Origin: Ancylobacter aquaticus
GTDB taxonomy: Bacteria; Pseudomonadota; Alphaproteobacteria; Rhizobiales; Xanthobacteraceae
Reading direction: 5' to 3'
Assembly: GCF_004339465.1 (NCBI RefSeq)
Contig: NZ_SMFY01000001.1
Location: 1,426,001-1,490,000, forward strand
DNA length: 64,000 bases
The position numbers were made by a program, and so were the translations under genes. Positions 26,541 through 34,381 of this stretch are shown here, one piece after another. The notes beneath the pieces are model-generated. The model was not told the origin of the DNA and did no database searches. It saw nothing but the letters and a program-made list of their open reading frames with translations. Each line of letters opens with the position of its first letter. The first letter of the stretch is position 1.

Positions 26541-27215
26541 ATGGCCACGCCTGCGCAGTTAGTTGGAGCCGTTGCCGCGACATTCGGCATCCCAGAAACC
26601 ACCGTCATCACTCACGACCGCAACTTGGCGAAGGCCGGATTGCGCACGGTTGGGGGGAGGGGGACGGGTGCGGCTCAGATGACCAGCCGCGACGCTGCTC
26701 ATCTGTTGATTGCGGCGGCGAGTGATGCTCCAGTTAAAGACTCTGTGGAGGTTGTTTTGCGCCATCAGGCGTGCAGGCGCGTGCCTCTAGGGTCGATAGC
26801 TGACGCCTTTCCCTCATCGCATTTGATAGACCTTCCAGAAGATCACAGTTTTGTAGATTTTTTGGAAGCAATAATACAGTCATACGTTAAAGGTGAGATT
26901 ATTGCAGGCAATGATGGTTTAAAAATTGCTTTAGATGAAGAAAAAAATGATGAGGAAAACTTAGAGACCGTGGTTTCATTCTTATTTCGTCTATCAAATC
27001 CCTACTTTAGGGCTCGGATAGAGACTTATAGAATTGTGTTTAAGCCAACAAATAATATTGATTTTGAGTACAAGGCTGAATTTGAAAGAAAAATCAATCA
27101 TTTCTACGTTAATTCGGATGTGAGTGAGTCTCAGGGTTATGATCTGAGGCATGAGCACATTTTCACGGATAGGACCATCAAAACGATCGGCAACCTCCTG
27201 AGGGGAGATCCATGA
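26541..27215 (+). CDS. Early-region protein with mosaic composition
   Basis: This 224-residue protein has two parts. Residues 1 to about 75 (PAQLVGAVAATFGIPETTV, THDRNLAKAGLRT, RDAAHLLIAAA) match an amino-terminal, probably helix-turn-helix-like module common in alphaproteobacterial prophages. The rest, from about base 26815, is strongly A+T-rich, with a sudden change in codon use, and is rich in Asn, Lys, Ile and Phe. The carboxy part is not recognised. GAGGAG stands upstream of the ATG, and the stop overlaps the next start (ATGA). It is the first gene rightward of the operators. Confidence 0.65.
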   Translation: MATPAQLVGAVAATFGIPETTVITHDRNLAKAGLRTVGGRGTGAAQMTSRDAAHLLIAAASDAPVKDSVEVVLRHQACRRVPLGSIADAFPSSHLIDLPEDHSFVDFLEAIIQSYVKGEIIAGNDGLKIALDEEKNDEENLETVVSFLFRLSNPYFRARIETYRIVFKPTNNIDFEYKAEFERKINHFYVNSDVSESQGYDLRHEHIFTDRTIKTIGNLLRGDP

Positions 27216-27412
27216 ACGACAACCAGCCTGTCGCCGCCGATATATTGCGCGGTGCAGATGAGATTGCAGCCTTCCTAGGTCTCGACAAACGCGCAATCTA
27301 CCACGCGGCGAGCCGCCAGAAGTTGCCGACATTCCGCCTGGGGGCAATCATCTGCGCTCGGCGCTCGACCTTGCTGTCATGGATATCCGAGCAAGAGAGG
27401 AAAGCGGCCTAG
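27212..27412 (+). CDS. Excisionase/AlpA-like helix-turn-helix protein
   Basis: This 66-residue protein has the MerR/AlpA-type winged-helix layout: GADEIAAFLGLDKRAIYHAA followed by RQKLPTFRLGAIICARRSTL. Such small proteins act as recombination directionality factors or activators of excision. The start overlaps the previous stop by 4 bases. DNA binding is inferred from fold; the excisionase role is inferred from size and position. Confidence 0.75.
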   Translation: MNDNQPVAADILRGADEIAAFLGLDKRAIYHAASRQKLPTFRLGAIICARRSTLLSWISEQERKAA

Positions 27413-27505
27413 CGCTCCACCTCTCCCGGGGCCCGAGCCTTAGCTCCGGCCCCCCGCCGCGTAGTCGGCCCCAGCTTCCCCACCACCCACACACAGGAGG
27501 CGCCC

Positions 27506-27757
27506 GTGCGCATCCTCTCCATCCGTCCCGGCCCGCCGGGATCGGCAGTGTTGGCCCATGTCGATATCGAAGTCGCCGGCCTCCGCATTTATGACGTCGT
27601 CATCAGACGGGCCGCAGATGGCTCGCTTAGGGCCTTCCCGTCCGAGCGCGGCCGCAAGGCGACGGTCAGTTTCGGCATTGAATTCGCAGAATCCATCACG
27701 CGCGCCGCGCTTCCGGCGATTGAGGGCAATAGCCATGCTGACCGCGACGCAGCCTGA
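27506..27757 (+). CDS. SpoVG-like small protein
   Basis: This 83-residue protein starts at a GTG with AGGAGG 5 bases upstream. The pattern AHVDIEVAGLRIYDVVIRR...FPSERGR resembles the beta-sheet core of SpoVG-type nucleic-acid-binding proteins (short beta hairpin, then a P-S motif). In phages such genes sit beside replication genes, as here. Assignment is by pattern only. It overlaps the primase gene by 23 bases. Confidence 0.5.
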   Translation: MRILSIRPGPPGSAVLAHVDIEVAGLRIYDVVIRRAADGSLRAFPSERGRKATVSFGIEFAESITRAALPAIEGNSHADRDAA

Positions 27758-29900
27758 CCTTCCCACCTCTCCCGTCCGCACCCACGTCGAAATGCTGCAC
27801 CGCCTCGCGCAGGGCGTCGACGGGGTTCTTGTCGTGTCGGTATTCAACGCGAGCCTGTCGCACGACAAGGGCATCATAACCCATCACCGCGTCGGCGATG
27901 TGGGGGGCATGGTAGCGGCGATAGAGGCCCACCAGGGCACCGTCGGCGCCAATGTCTATGTCGGATTGCAGGTAATGCGCAGCGGCCTCAAGCGTGGCCT
28001 TCGGGGCACAGAGGCCGACATTGTCGCCGTCCTCGGACTTGTCGCCGACATGGACGCCGACACTGGCAAGGCCGCCGGCCCGTACCCGCTGCCCCCTAAT
28101 CTCGTCATCGAGACCTCCCCCGGCAATCTGCAGCCGATGTGGACGTTCGACCGACCTGTGGCGCCTGCAGTCGCCAAGGCCGTTGCGCGGGGCCTGAAGA
28201 CGGCCACAGGCTCCGACCATGGAACGGCGGATATCGCTCATGTCTGGCGGGTGCCGGGCACGCTGAACTGGCCGAACGCAACCAAGTTGGCGCGGGGCCG
28301 CAGCGCCGAGCCCGCTCCTGTGACGGTCGCTGAACCCTGGGACGGCACCCTCACGGACCCGGCGGCTCTGGCGATTGCTGTCGGAGGGCATGACACCCCC
28401 GGCGATGCGGCCCCCGTAACACTGGACGACCTTCCGGAGGTGGACGGCATCGAGGTGTCGCCCGACGCTGCTCTTCTGCTTGCCGCTTGCGACGTCGGAG
28501 ATCGATCCGCTCATGCCGCGCGTGTCGTCGAGAAGTTGGCCTTTGACGGCCATCCGGCAGAGGTGGCGGCCGCGCTGTTCCTGTCGGCAAGCGGGGACTG
28601 GCTACAGCGATACGCCAGCGACGTGCGCGCGAGGACGGACTTTGCGCGGATGTGGGGACGGTTCGGCGAGCCGCATGCCCAGGCGCGAGAGGCTGGAGAA
28701 GCCATGGCGGCGAACCTCAAGGCGAAAGCAGCGAACGATAACGAGCCGCAGTCTGCGGAGGTCTCGCGCAAGCCACCTCTGTTCATTTCATCGGGCGATT
28801 TCGTGCGTGGATTCCGTCCGCCAGATTATCTGCTGGACGGCATCATGCAGTCGGGGTTCCTGTACTCACTCACAGGCCAGACCGGCGCCGGTAAGACGGC
28901 GGTGGCGCTCCTGTTGTCCGCCTGCGTAGCCCAAGGGATGCCCTTCGCCGGCCGTGAGACTAAGGCCGGACGGGTCTTCTACTTTGCCGGTGAGAATCCC
29001 GACGACGTCACCATGCGGTGGATTGGCCTATGCCACGCGCTCGGCCTCGATGCCGACGACCTGGACGTGCACTTCATTCGCGGGGTGTTCGATATCGACC
29101 AGTTTCTTGACCACATCCGCGCGGAGGCCGACCGCCTGGGCGGCGTCGGGTTGATCGTGGTTGATACCACCGCGGCATACTTTCTGGGCACCGACGAAAA
29201 TTCAAACGTGGAGATGGGCAGGTATGCCCGCCTGCTCCGCGACCTCGCGCTGCTCCCGCCGCGGCCTGCGGTGCTGGCGGCATCACATCCGGTAAAGAAC
29301 GCGACTGCGGACACTCTACTTCCTCGAGGGGGCGGCGCCTTCTTGAACGAGCTTGACGGCAACCTCACTCTCGCCAAGCGCGGCGACGCATCGTCCCTAC
29401 ACTGGCTCGGGAAGCATCGCGGGCCGGACTTCAAACCGTTGCTCTTCGACATGAAGCAGGTGACGGCGCCGGGGCTCGTAGATAGCCGAGGGCGCGACAT
29501 TCCGACCGTCCTTGCCTCTCCCGTTGGCGAGGAGGAAGTTGCGCAACGTGCGGATGCCGGCAACCGAGACGACGATGAGATCTTGCTGGCCATACGCGCC
29601 AACGGCAATCGCTCGCTCTCGGATTTCGCCGCGGACCTCGGCTGGTACTCGGAAGATGGGAAGGGCGACAAGCAGCGCGCCGCCAACGCTACCGATCGCC
29701 TCAAGCGCCAGGATTTGGTCCAATACGCCGCGCGTGTCTGGAAACTTACGCGGAAGGGTGTGGAGGTGGCCGGCCCCATTGCCGAGCGCGTCCACATGCG
29801 CAAATCCGGCGAGCGCCTCGCCGAGACCGTGGTATCCAACCGGAGAGGCAGGGCGCCTCGGGGCAAGAACCGTAGCGGCTCCAGCCGTAGCGCGGCATAG
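27735..29900 (+). CDS. RepB-type primase fused to a RepA/DnaB-like AAA helicase
   Basis: This 721-residue protein appears to be the element's replication enzyme. Residues about 20-190 match RepB-type primases: VADMDADTG (Asp105, Asp107), VIETSPGNLQPMW, GSDHGTADIAH and VWRVPGTLNWPN. A AAA_25/RecA-like domain follows with Walker A GQTGAGKT near 380 and Walker B LIVVDTTAAYF near 472, then a DNA-binding-like carboxy part. It would unwind and prime element DNA from an origin; a repeat cluster lies directly downstream and overlaps its 3' end. The ATG at 27735 was chosen where primase homology starts. Confidence 0.85.
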   Translation: MLTATQPDLPTSPVRTHVEMLHRLAQGVDGVLVVSVFNASLSHDKGIITHHRVGDVGGMVAAIEAHQGTVGANVYVGLQVMRSGLKRGLRGTEADIVAVLGLVADMDADTGKAAGPYPLPPNLVIETSPGNLQPMWTFDRPVAPAVAKAVARGLKTATGSDHGTADIAHVWRVPGTLNWPNATKLARGRSAEPAPVTVAEPWDGTLTDPAALAIAVGGHDTPGDAAPVTLDDLPEVDGIEVSPDAALLLAACDVGDRSAHAARVVEKLAFDGHPAEVAAALFLSASGDWLQRYASDVRARTDFARMWGRFGEPHAQAREAGEAMAANLKAKAANDNEPQSAEVSRKPPLFISSGDFVRGFRPPDYLLDGIMQSGFLYSLTGQTGAGKTAVALLLSACVAQGMPFAGRETKAGRVFYFAGENPDDVTMRWIGLCHALGLDADDLDVHFIRGVFDIDQFLDHIRAEADRLGGVGLIVVDTTAAYFLGTDENSNVEMGRYARLLRDLALLPPRPAVLAASHPVKNATADTLLPRGGGAFLNELDGNLTLAKRGDASSLHWLGKHRGPDFKPLLFDMKQVTAPGLVDSRGRDIPTVLASPVGEEEVAQRADAGNRDDDEILLAIRANGNRSLSDFAADLGWYSEDGKGDKQRAANATDRLKRQDLVQYAARVWKLTRKGVEVAGPIAERVHMRKSGERLAETVVSNRRGRAPRGKNRSGSSRSAA

Positions 29901-30160
29901 AACACACTACGGGTACAGAGAATAACCCTTCAATATCAATGCACTATAGCCGTAGCGCGCGAGATGTGCAGCAGTAAAAACCCATGCAACGCGGCGAGAG
30001 GGGGGATTTCATCCCCTCTCTGCCGCAAGGGTCGAAAATCAAGTCGTAGCGTAGCTTACCTTTACTAGGGGGCATCAAAACGCTACGGAGTAACAATTAT
30101 ATAGTTATATCAATGATTTAACCCCGTAGCGCAGCATGTTATTGTGGCGCGTGCTACGCT
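29870..30160. other. Candidate replication origin: CCGTAGCGC iteron-like cluster
   Basis: The core CGTAGC occurs seven times in about 290 bases. Forward copies start at 29870, 29885, 29950, 30044 and 30124; reverse copies lie at 30081-30089 and 30153-30159. A 30-base A+T-only-like stretch (30091-30120) sits between copies and could be a DNA unwinding element, and an 8-bp hairpin lies at 29996-30020. The cluster begins at the end of the primase-helicase gene and continues through a gene-free stretch. It has the hallmarks of an origin bound by the adjacent replication protein. Confidence 0.6.
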
Positions 30161-30239
30161 CACGGGCACCCCTAAAAAATAAGTCCGAAACTCGCGGGGT
30201 CGCGCGTGAATGACCCCCGCCGTTCCTGCGGCCGAAGGC

Positions 30240-30295
30240 GCCAGGGGACCTCGACGCCCCCCCCCACCCACAGGGGGGTGGGTCGGTTCCCTAGG
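30240..30295. other. Nested hairpin between replication and structural modules
   Basis: A perfect 8-bp inverted repeat (CCCCACCC / GGGGTGGG, 30262-30282, 5-base loop) is nested in an outer near-repeat (AGGGGACC / GGTTCCCT). In phages this position often carries the packaging site before the small terminase gene. A cos or pac role is only a suggestion. Confidence 0.35.
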
Positions 30296-30359
30296 GCGCT
30301 TTGACCCCGGACCGGCGGGGTAAGAAAAGTTTCACATCCGCAAAATTCGGAATTCCAAA

Positions 30360-30437
30360 ATGGCTCGACCGAGGAAGCCGACCGCTGTCCTCGAGTTGAA
30401 GGGCGCGAGGGCACTGGCGGCCAGTGCCGCGACTTAG
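30360..30437 (+). pseudogene. Remnant of a small terminase (P27-like) gene start
   Basis: A 25-codon frame reads MARPRKPTAVLELKGA and then nine unrelated codons before TAG. The first 16 residues resemble the conserved beginning of P27-family small terminase subunits in alphaproteobacterial prophages. No continuation of the family is seen in any frame, and no large terminase follows. I read this as a deletion junction that removed the packaging genes. The match is short, so it could be chance. Confidence 0.4.
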
Positions 30438-30541
30438 GACAACTCGGCGCCTCCGATCATATTCCGCCCACCGACCGGTGCCCGCGCCTATTTGGCCAGT
30501 AGAAGGTCATGGCGCGGTGCCGGATCCAGAGGGCTTGGCAT

Positions 30542-31441
30542 ATGAACCTGGACGGCAGCACCTGCCGGTGCCCAGCGCTGCATCGCGCCATCGTTGGTCA
30601 CTGGCACCTGCGAGCGCCAGCGAACGACTCCGAACTCATCCCCCGCGACAGGCCGGGCAAGGGCCGTCACCCGGACCTAGCCGACGTAGTGCCAGCGCTC
30701 CGGGCCTGGCGGGATCTGCACTCACCATCCGTGCCGCTCACTACGAACTGGTTGGCGTCAGCCGCGAACGACAATGCTGCCGAAGAGCCCTTCGACGCCT
30801 ATGAAGATGAATGGCGGGAAACCCTGCCGGCGCCCTCGGTAGACTCCCAGATGGAGATGCGCCCCCGGCCGGAAGAGCTTGTCCGGGCAATGGGCGACGT
30901 GGAGATTGCGCATAGCGAGTTCGGCGGCCCAGCCGTGCCCGTTGGCGGAGACATGGACGTCCACCCCGGTATGGAGCCTGCCGTTATCGGCGGCACGCCC
31001 TGCGCCCCTCTGGCCCGCATGGGGGCGCTGCGGTTCGGTAATGGCGAGACGCACGAGCGCGGCATGGTGCGGGCCGCGGGCGGGGTGATCCGTGCTGGGG
31101 AGATCCCGGTGCCGCGTGGCGCGCTTACCCATTGTGGCCCGTTCGCGGTGCGCGACCGTCACACGTCGTGGCATGGCTCGGTTGACGGCAAGATTGACCC
31201 GGCATCAGCATCGCCGTCCATCAGCATCGAGGACCGGATCGACGCCGAGAGGCTGGCCGGACGACTTCGGCAGCAACTGGGCGCAAATGACGTGGCTGTG
31301 CTCGACACAGCGCTCGAGGCACAGAACCTCGCCGACATCGGCGAATTGGTCGGACTCACCGGCAAGCACGCACAACGCGAAGGAAAGGTGATGCTGCGAG
31401 CCGCTGCAGAACGTCTGCGGGAAATGCTGCAGGCCGCCTAG
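30542..31441 (+). CDS. Phage protein with sigma-region-4-like carboxy end
   Basis: This protein of about 299 residues is Ala/Pro-rich and poorly structured through much of its length (GALRFGNGETHERG and PRGALTHCGPFAVRDRH in the middle). Its last 75 residues (RLRQQLGANDVAVLDTALEA..., NLADIGELVGLTGKHAQREG) look like a helix-turn-helix of sigma region 4 type. Relatives occur upstream of packaging genes in alphaproteobacterial prophages. A role in late transcription is possible but unproven. The start is uncertain; 30542 has GAGGG upstream. Confidence 0.6.
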   Translation: MNLDGSTCRCPALHRAIVGHWHLRAPANDSELIPRDRPGKGRHPDLADVVPALRAWRDLHSPSVPLTTNWLASAANDNAAEEPFDAYEDEWRETLPAPSVDSQMEMRPRPEELVRAMGDVEIAHSEFGGPAVPVGGDMDVHPGMEPAVIGGTPCAPLARMGALRFGNGETHERGMVRAAGGVIRAGEIPVPRGALTHCGPFAVRDRHTSWHGSVDGKIDPASASPSISIEDRIDAERLAGRLRQQLGANDVAVLDTALEAQNLADIGELVGLTGKHAQREGKVMLRAAAERLREMLQAA

Positions 31442-31597
31442 TCCCTTTCTGGCACCTGGGCCGGAATAGTAATGAAGGGCTCCTCGCAGCGCCCTCCACT
31501 ACAGCCTGGCTTCGGCCGGTCTCTTCCCCTCGTTGACCGCGGATGTACCGGCAGCGCGGGGATTTCTTTTCTCTCGAAATTGGACATGGGTCCCAGA

Positions 31598-31999
31598 ATG
31601 ACGAACGTCGCCTTGACGGTGGACGACGTCGCGCACGTCGTCGGGCTGCCTGTCAGCCACATCAGAAGTTGGTTGAAGCGCTCCGCCGTCGGGTTCGGCA
31701 CCCGGCTTTTCAATCGACGAGTGCGCTTCAATCTTGATGAGGTCCGCGGCCTAGCCGTAATGCGGGAACTCGTGCGCCACGGGCAGGCGCCCAATCGTGC
31801 GGCTCGAGAAGCGGCAGCAATAGTTCGCCAGGCCGGGGGCAAGGACGCGGTCGCCGTCTGCAGCGCAAGCCCGGACCACGCTCCAGTTGTGGTCCCGCCC
31901 GAATACGTCCGTCCATACCTGGAGAAGGTGCGGATCGTGGTGCCCTTGGCGCCGCTGTGGGCCGAAGTCGACGCGCGCATCGCAGGGTTGCGGCGGTGA
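31598..31999 (+). CDS. MerR-like helix-turn-helix protein
   Basis: This 133-residue protein opens LTVDDVAHVVGLPVSHIRSW and continues TRLFNRRVRFNLDEVRGLAV, the winged-helix pattern of MerR-type DNA-binding proteins, followed by a helical segment without a visible sensor cysteine cluster. It may regulate the late cassette. Another ATG lies 12 bases earlier. Its stop codon overlaps the GTG start of the ClpP-like gene by 4 bases. Confidence 0.65.
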   Translation: MTNVALTVDDVAHVVGLPVSHIRSWLKRSAVGFGTRLFNRRVRFNLDEVRGLAVMRELVRHGQAPNRAAREAAAIVRQAGGKDAVAVCSASPDHAPVVVPPEYVRPYLEKVRIVVPLAPLWAEVDARIAGLRR

Positions 32000-32586
32000 T
32001 CGGTCTGGATATCGGCACCGACGATCAGCCGCTATCTCGGGCTGAAGCAGAGTTAGCGCGTTCGGAAGGCAGAGGTGGCCCGCAAGACGTGTTGCTGGCG
32101 ATCCATGGCGAGATCGACACCAGCACCCGCGACCGTGTGTATGCCGCCCTCGAGGCAGCACAGTTCGCTGCTGAACTGCACATCGATATCGATTCCTGCG
32201 GCGGGCAGCCCGGTGCGGCGATCGATATCTACGCGGCGATCATCAGCTATCCCGCCATCACCAAGACGGCCGTTATCCGCAACGCGGAGTCCGCCGCGTT
32301 GCTCATAGCGATGGCGGCCGACCATCGATGCGCCGTCCCCGGCGCCCGCATCACTTTGCACCGCGCCGCCGGCGAGCCCGAACCTGGACTTCGGTGGACG
32401 GCCGACATGCATGCCGCGTCCGCTGACTTTCTCAACTGGCTGGACACCGAAATGGCCAGGTTATTGGCAATCAGAACCGGCACGCCCGGCGAGGCGTTCG
32501 AGACCGAGATGCAGTCCGAGGACAGCAGCTCATTGGTCTGGTGCCTTGACAACCGAGTTATTCACGAGATCAGGGACATAAAATGA
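31996..32586 (+). CDS. ClpP-like serine protease (phage prohead protease type)
   Basis: This 196-residue protein has the ClpP/crotonase-fold core: LHIDIDSCGGQPGAAIDIYA (residues 61-80), NAESAALLIAMAAD with Ser99, and ITLHRAA with His122. In siphophages such proteins mature the head and precede or fuse to the major capsid. No capsid gene is present in the element, so its substrate is unclear. It starts at GTG overlapping the MerR-like stop (GTGA) and ends overlapping the next gene (ATGA). Confidence 0.75.
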   Translation: MIGLDIGTDDQPLSRAEAELARSEGRGGPQDVLLAIHGEIDTSTRDRVYAALEAAQFAAELHIDIDSCGGQPGAAIDIYAAIISYPAITKTAVIRNAESAALLIAMAADHRCAVPGARITLHRAAGEPEPGLRWTADMHAASADFLNWLDTEMARLLAIRTGTPGEAFETEMQSEDSSSLVWCLDNRVIHEIRDIK

Positions 32587-32882
32587 CTTTGGACACGAAA
32601 GCATTCAGCGACGTGGTCGCCGCCACAGTCAAGGAATACGTCCAGCGGGAAGCGCTCGATCGCATCGACGCCCTTGAAAAGCGCCTCGCCGAGGTAGAGG
32701 CGTCTGGCCTGAGGTTCTTGGGCGTTTGGCAGCGGGCCGTCGACTATCGACGCGGCAGCGTCGTGACCAGCGAGGGAAGTTCCTGGGTCGCGCTGAAGGC
32801 GACGTCTCCCGCCGAGAAGCCGGGAGACTGTGATGCGTGGGCATTGGTCGCGCAACGTGGCCGAGATGGGAGGGTAGCGTGA
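32583..32882 (+). CDS. Coiled-coil protein with phage fibre/carbohydrate-binding-like repeat
   Basis: This 99-residue protein has an amino-terminal helix with heptad character (VKEYVQREALDRIDALEKRL) and a carboxy domain GVWQRAVDYRRGSVVTSEGS then SWVALKATSPAEKPGD, a pattern seen in phage fibre-like or head-decoration proteins that bind sugars. It ends abruptly after GRDGR, where such proteins usually continue into a collagen-like region, so it may be shortened. It is coupled by 4-base overlap to the ClpP-like gene. Confidence 0.6.
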   Translation: MTLDTKAFSDVVAATVKEYVQREALDRIDALEKRLAEVEASGLRFLGVWQRAVDYRRGSVVTSEGSSWVALKATSPAEKPGDCDAWALVAQRGRDGRVA

Positions 32883-33121
32883 TGAATGAGAATGAAATTG
32901 TGGTGGCGCTGGCCGAGAAAGTCCGCCGTCAGCTGCGCGATCGGACGCACGCTGGATCTGAAGGGGCCGAGGCCGAGTTGATCGCCCAGGGGGCATCGCC
33001 AGCGGATGCGGAGACGCAGGCCGCCGCCTTCTTCGGCCTCGCCATGAACGGCGTCGACGCCGAGATGCCTCGCCTGACCGGCGAGATCCGCGAGTTCGTC
33101 CGCGAGGCTGCCCGCCGGTGA
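32882..33121 (+). CDS. Small phage-type hypothetical protein
   Basis: This 79-residue acidic helical protein begins MNENEIVVALAEKVRRQL. The ATG shares its first base with the end of the preceding stop codon. No function is recognised. Confidence 0.6.
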   Translation: MNENEIVVALAEKVRRQLRDRTHAGSEGAEAELIAQGASPADAETQAAAFFGLAMNGVDAEMPRLTGEIREFVREAARR

Positions 33122-33144
33122 CCGGGGGGGACTTCCCCGGTTTA
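33121..33144 (+). terminator. Weak terminator-like hairpin within the structural cassette
   Basis: A 7-bp stem (ACCGGGG / CCCCGGT) with a 7-base loop is followed by TTT. It overlaps the stop of the preceding small gene and may reduce read-through to the tail genes. Confidence 0.45.
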
Positions 33145-33215
33145 GATCGCCTTCGACCGGAGGAACGGCAGGGGTCAATCGCGCACATATCCGCAATTCA
33201 AAAGTTGGGGGTCAT

Positions 33216-33434
33216 ATGACCACAGATGAAGCCGCGCATTCCGCGGCGCAGGACGCCGTGGCCGCCTTCGCAATCGCCGCCGAGGCTAGCGGCTACGACA
33301 TGGCCTCGATTGGCGAGGCGCTTGTTCACGGCGGGATGATCGTGATGAGCCGCGCCCTTGGCGCCGAGCAGGCCGGGTTCACCGGGCTTGTTGCCGTTCG
33401 CGCGGCGATAGCAGGAGAGCTCAATGGCCACTGA
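33216..33434 (+). CDS. Small phage-type hypothetical protein
   Basis: This 72-residue helical protein begins MTTDEAAHSAAQDAVAAF and contains GYDMASIGEALVHGGMIVM. It overlaps the tail chaperone gene by 11 bases, which implies coupled translation. No function is recognised. Confidence 0.6.
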   Translation: MTTDEAAHSAAQDAVAAFAIAAEASGYDMASIGEALVHGGMIVMSRALGAEQAGFTGLVAVRAAIAGELNGH

Positions 33435-33804
33435 CGCGCGCATCGAATTGGACTGGGCGGATGGCACCCATGTCTTCCGCCTGGCCATCGGCCAGCTTGC
33501 CGAACTGCAGGACAAAACCAACGCCGGCCCGCTGGTGCTTTTCGAGCGCCTTCGCACCGGCTCCTGGCGCATCGAGGACATCACCAACACCATCCGGCTC
33601 GGCCTTATGGGCGGCGGCATGCCTCCCGTAGACGCCCTTAAGAAGGTCCGCACTTATGTCGAAGACCGGCCATGGACCGAGAACGTCCCGACGGCGATGA
33701 TGGTGCTCATGGCGGCCCTGTACGGTGCGCCGGAGGACGACTCGGGAAACGTCGCAGCGGCGGAACCGGAGATCGCCTCGACGATCTCCCCAACGGCCGG
33801 TTGA
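33424..33804 (+). CDS. Tail assembly chaperone, GTA gp10-like (Phage_TAC_11 type)
   Basis: This 126-residue protein matches the gene transfer agent gp10-like family: ELDWADGTHVFRLAIGQLAE, then GPLVLFERLRTGSWRIEDI and IRLGLMGGGMPPVDAL. Such proteins bind the tape measure protein during tail assembly. It overlaps the next gene at a TTGA junction. Confidence 0.8.
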   Translation: MATDARIELDWADGTHVFRLAIGQLAELQDKTNAGPLVLFERLRTGSWRIEDITNTIRLGLMGGGMPPVDALKKVRTYVEDRPWTENVPTAMMVLMAALYGAPEDDSGNVAAAEPEIASTISPTAG

Positions 33805-33977
33805 GGTTCCGCCGCATATTCGGCGCCGGCACGGCCATGGGGCTTGGGCCGGCGCAAATTCGCGACTTGTCCCTGTGGGAGTTCGGGGCCGCAGTCGACG
33901 GATGGGCCGACGCCCATACAGAAAGCGGCAGCGAGCCGCCTACTGAAGAGTTCCTAAACTGGGCTTTGAGCGAGTAA
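33801..33977 (+). CDS. Tail assembly chaperone, rcc01693-like (Phage_TAC_6 type)
   Basis: This 58-residue protein, RFRRIFGAGTAMGLGPAQIR followed by LSLWEFGAAVDGWADAHTE, matches the small second tail chaperone of gene transfer agents. The start is taken as TTG at 33801 because it overlaps the previous stop (TTGA) like the other junctions in this operon; an ATG at 33837 is the alternative. Length fits the family. Confidence 0.72.
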   Translation: MRFRRIFGAGTAMGLGPAQIRDLSLWEFGAAVDGWADAHTESGSEPPTEEFLNWALSE

Positions 33978-34381
33978 TGGCCAAGAACTGGTCGACGGAC
34001 GAGCTCCGGCGGGCGCTGCGCAAGGTCGCGCCCGCCGTGGCAAAACGCGGCGATGAAGCGCTGAAGATCAACGCGCAAGAATGGGTGGATGCCGCGAAAT
34101 CAGCGGCGCCGTCCGATCCGGATGGCGGGTCCTTCTTGCGGCAATCGATCCGGAACGAAGAGAGCGACACGGGTGGCCAAATCGTGCGTGCCGGCGGCCC
34201 GACGACGACGCGAGACGGGGCGAACGGTCCCTATGATTATGCCCGCGCGCAGGAGTTCGGCCGGAGCGATATGCAGGCCAACCCCTATTTCTGGCCGACG
34301 TACCGACTGTTGAAAAAGCGATTTATCAGCCGCCGGCGCCGCGCGGTGAACCAGGCGATTAAGGAATCAATTAATGGCTAA
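33977..34381 (+). CDS. HK97 gp10-like head-tail/neck protein
   Basis: This 134-residue protein shows the HK97-gp10 pattern: a helical start (LRRALRKVAPAVAKRGDEAL), a central GGSFLRQSIRNEE, and a late YARAQEFGRSDMQANPYFWP, where family members have YxxxxEfGt..mpa.Pf. It normally stops or links tail to head. Its place between the tail chaperones and the tape measure gene is not the usual one, since it normally precedes the tail tube gene. Start overlaps the preceding TAA by one base. Confidence 0.7.
   Translation: MAKNWSTDELRRALRKVAPAVAKRGDEALKINAQEWVDAAKSAAPSDPDGGSFLRQSIRNEESDTGGQIVRAGGPTTTRDGANGPYDYARAQEFGRSDMQANPYFWPTYRLLKKRFISRRRRAVNQAIKESING

Noticed and set aside
29870-30160. CRISPR array
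   Set aside because: The repeated unit is only about 9 bases, spacing is irregular and orientation is mixed; this does not fit direct repeats with uniform spacers.
30424-30804. 126-codon plus-strand frame after the terminase remnant
   Set aside because: Its translation is Arg/Pro/Ser-rich with no pattern and it overlaps the better-supported gene in another frame.
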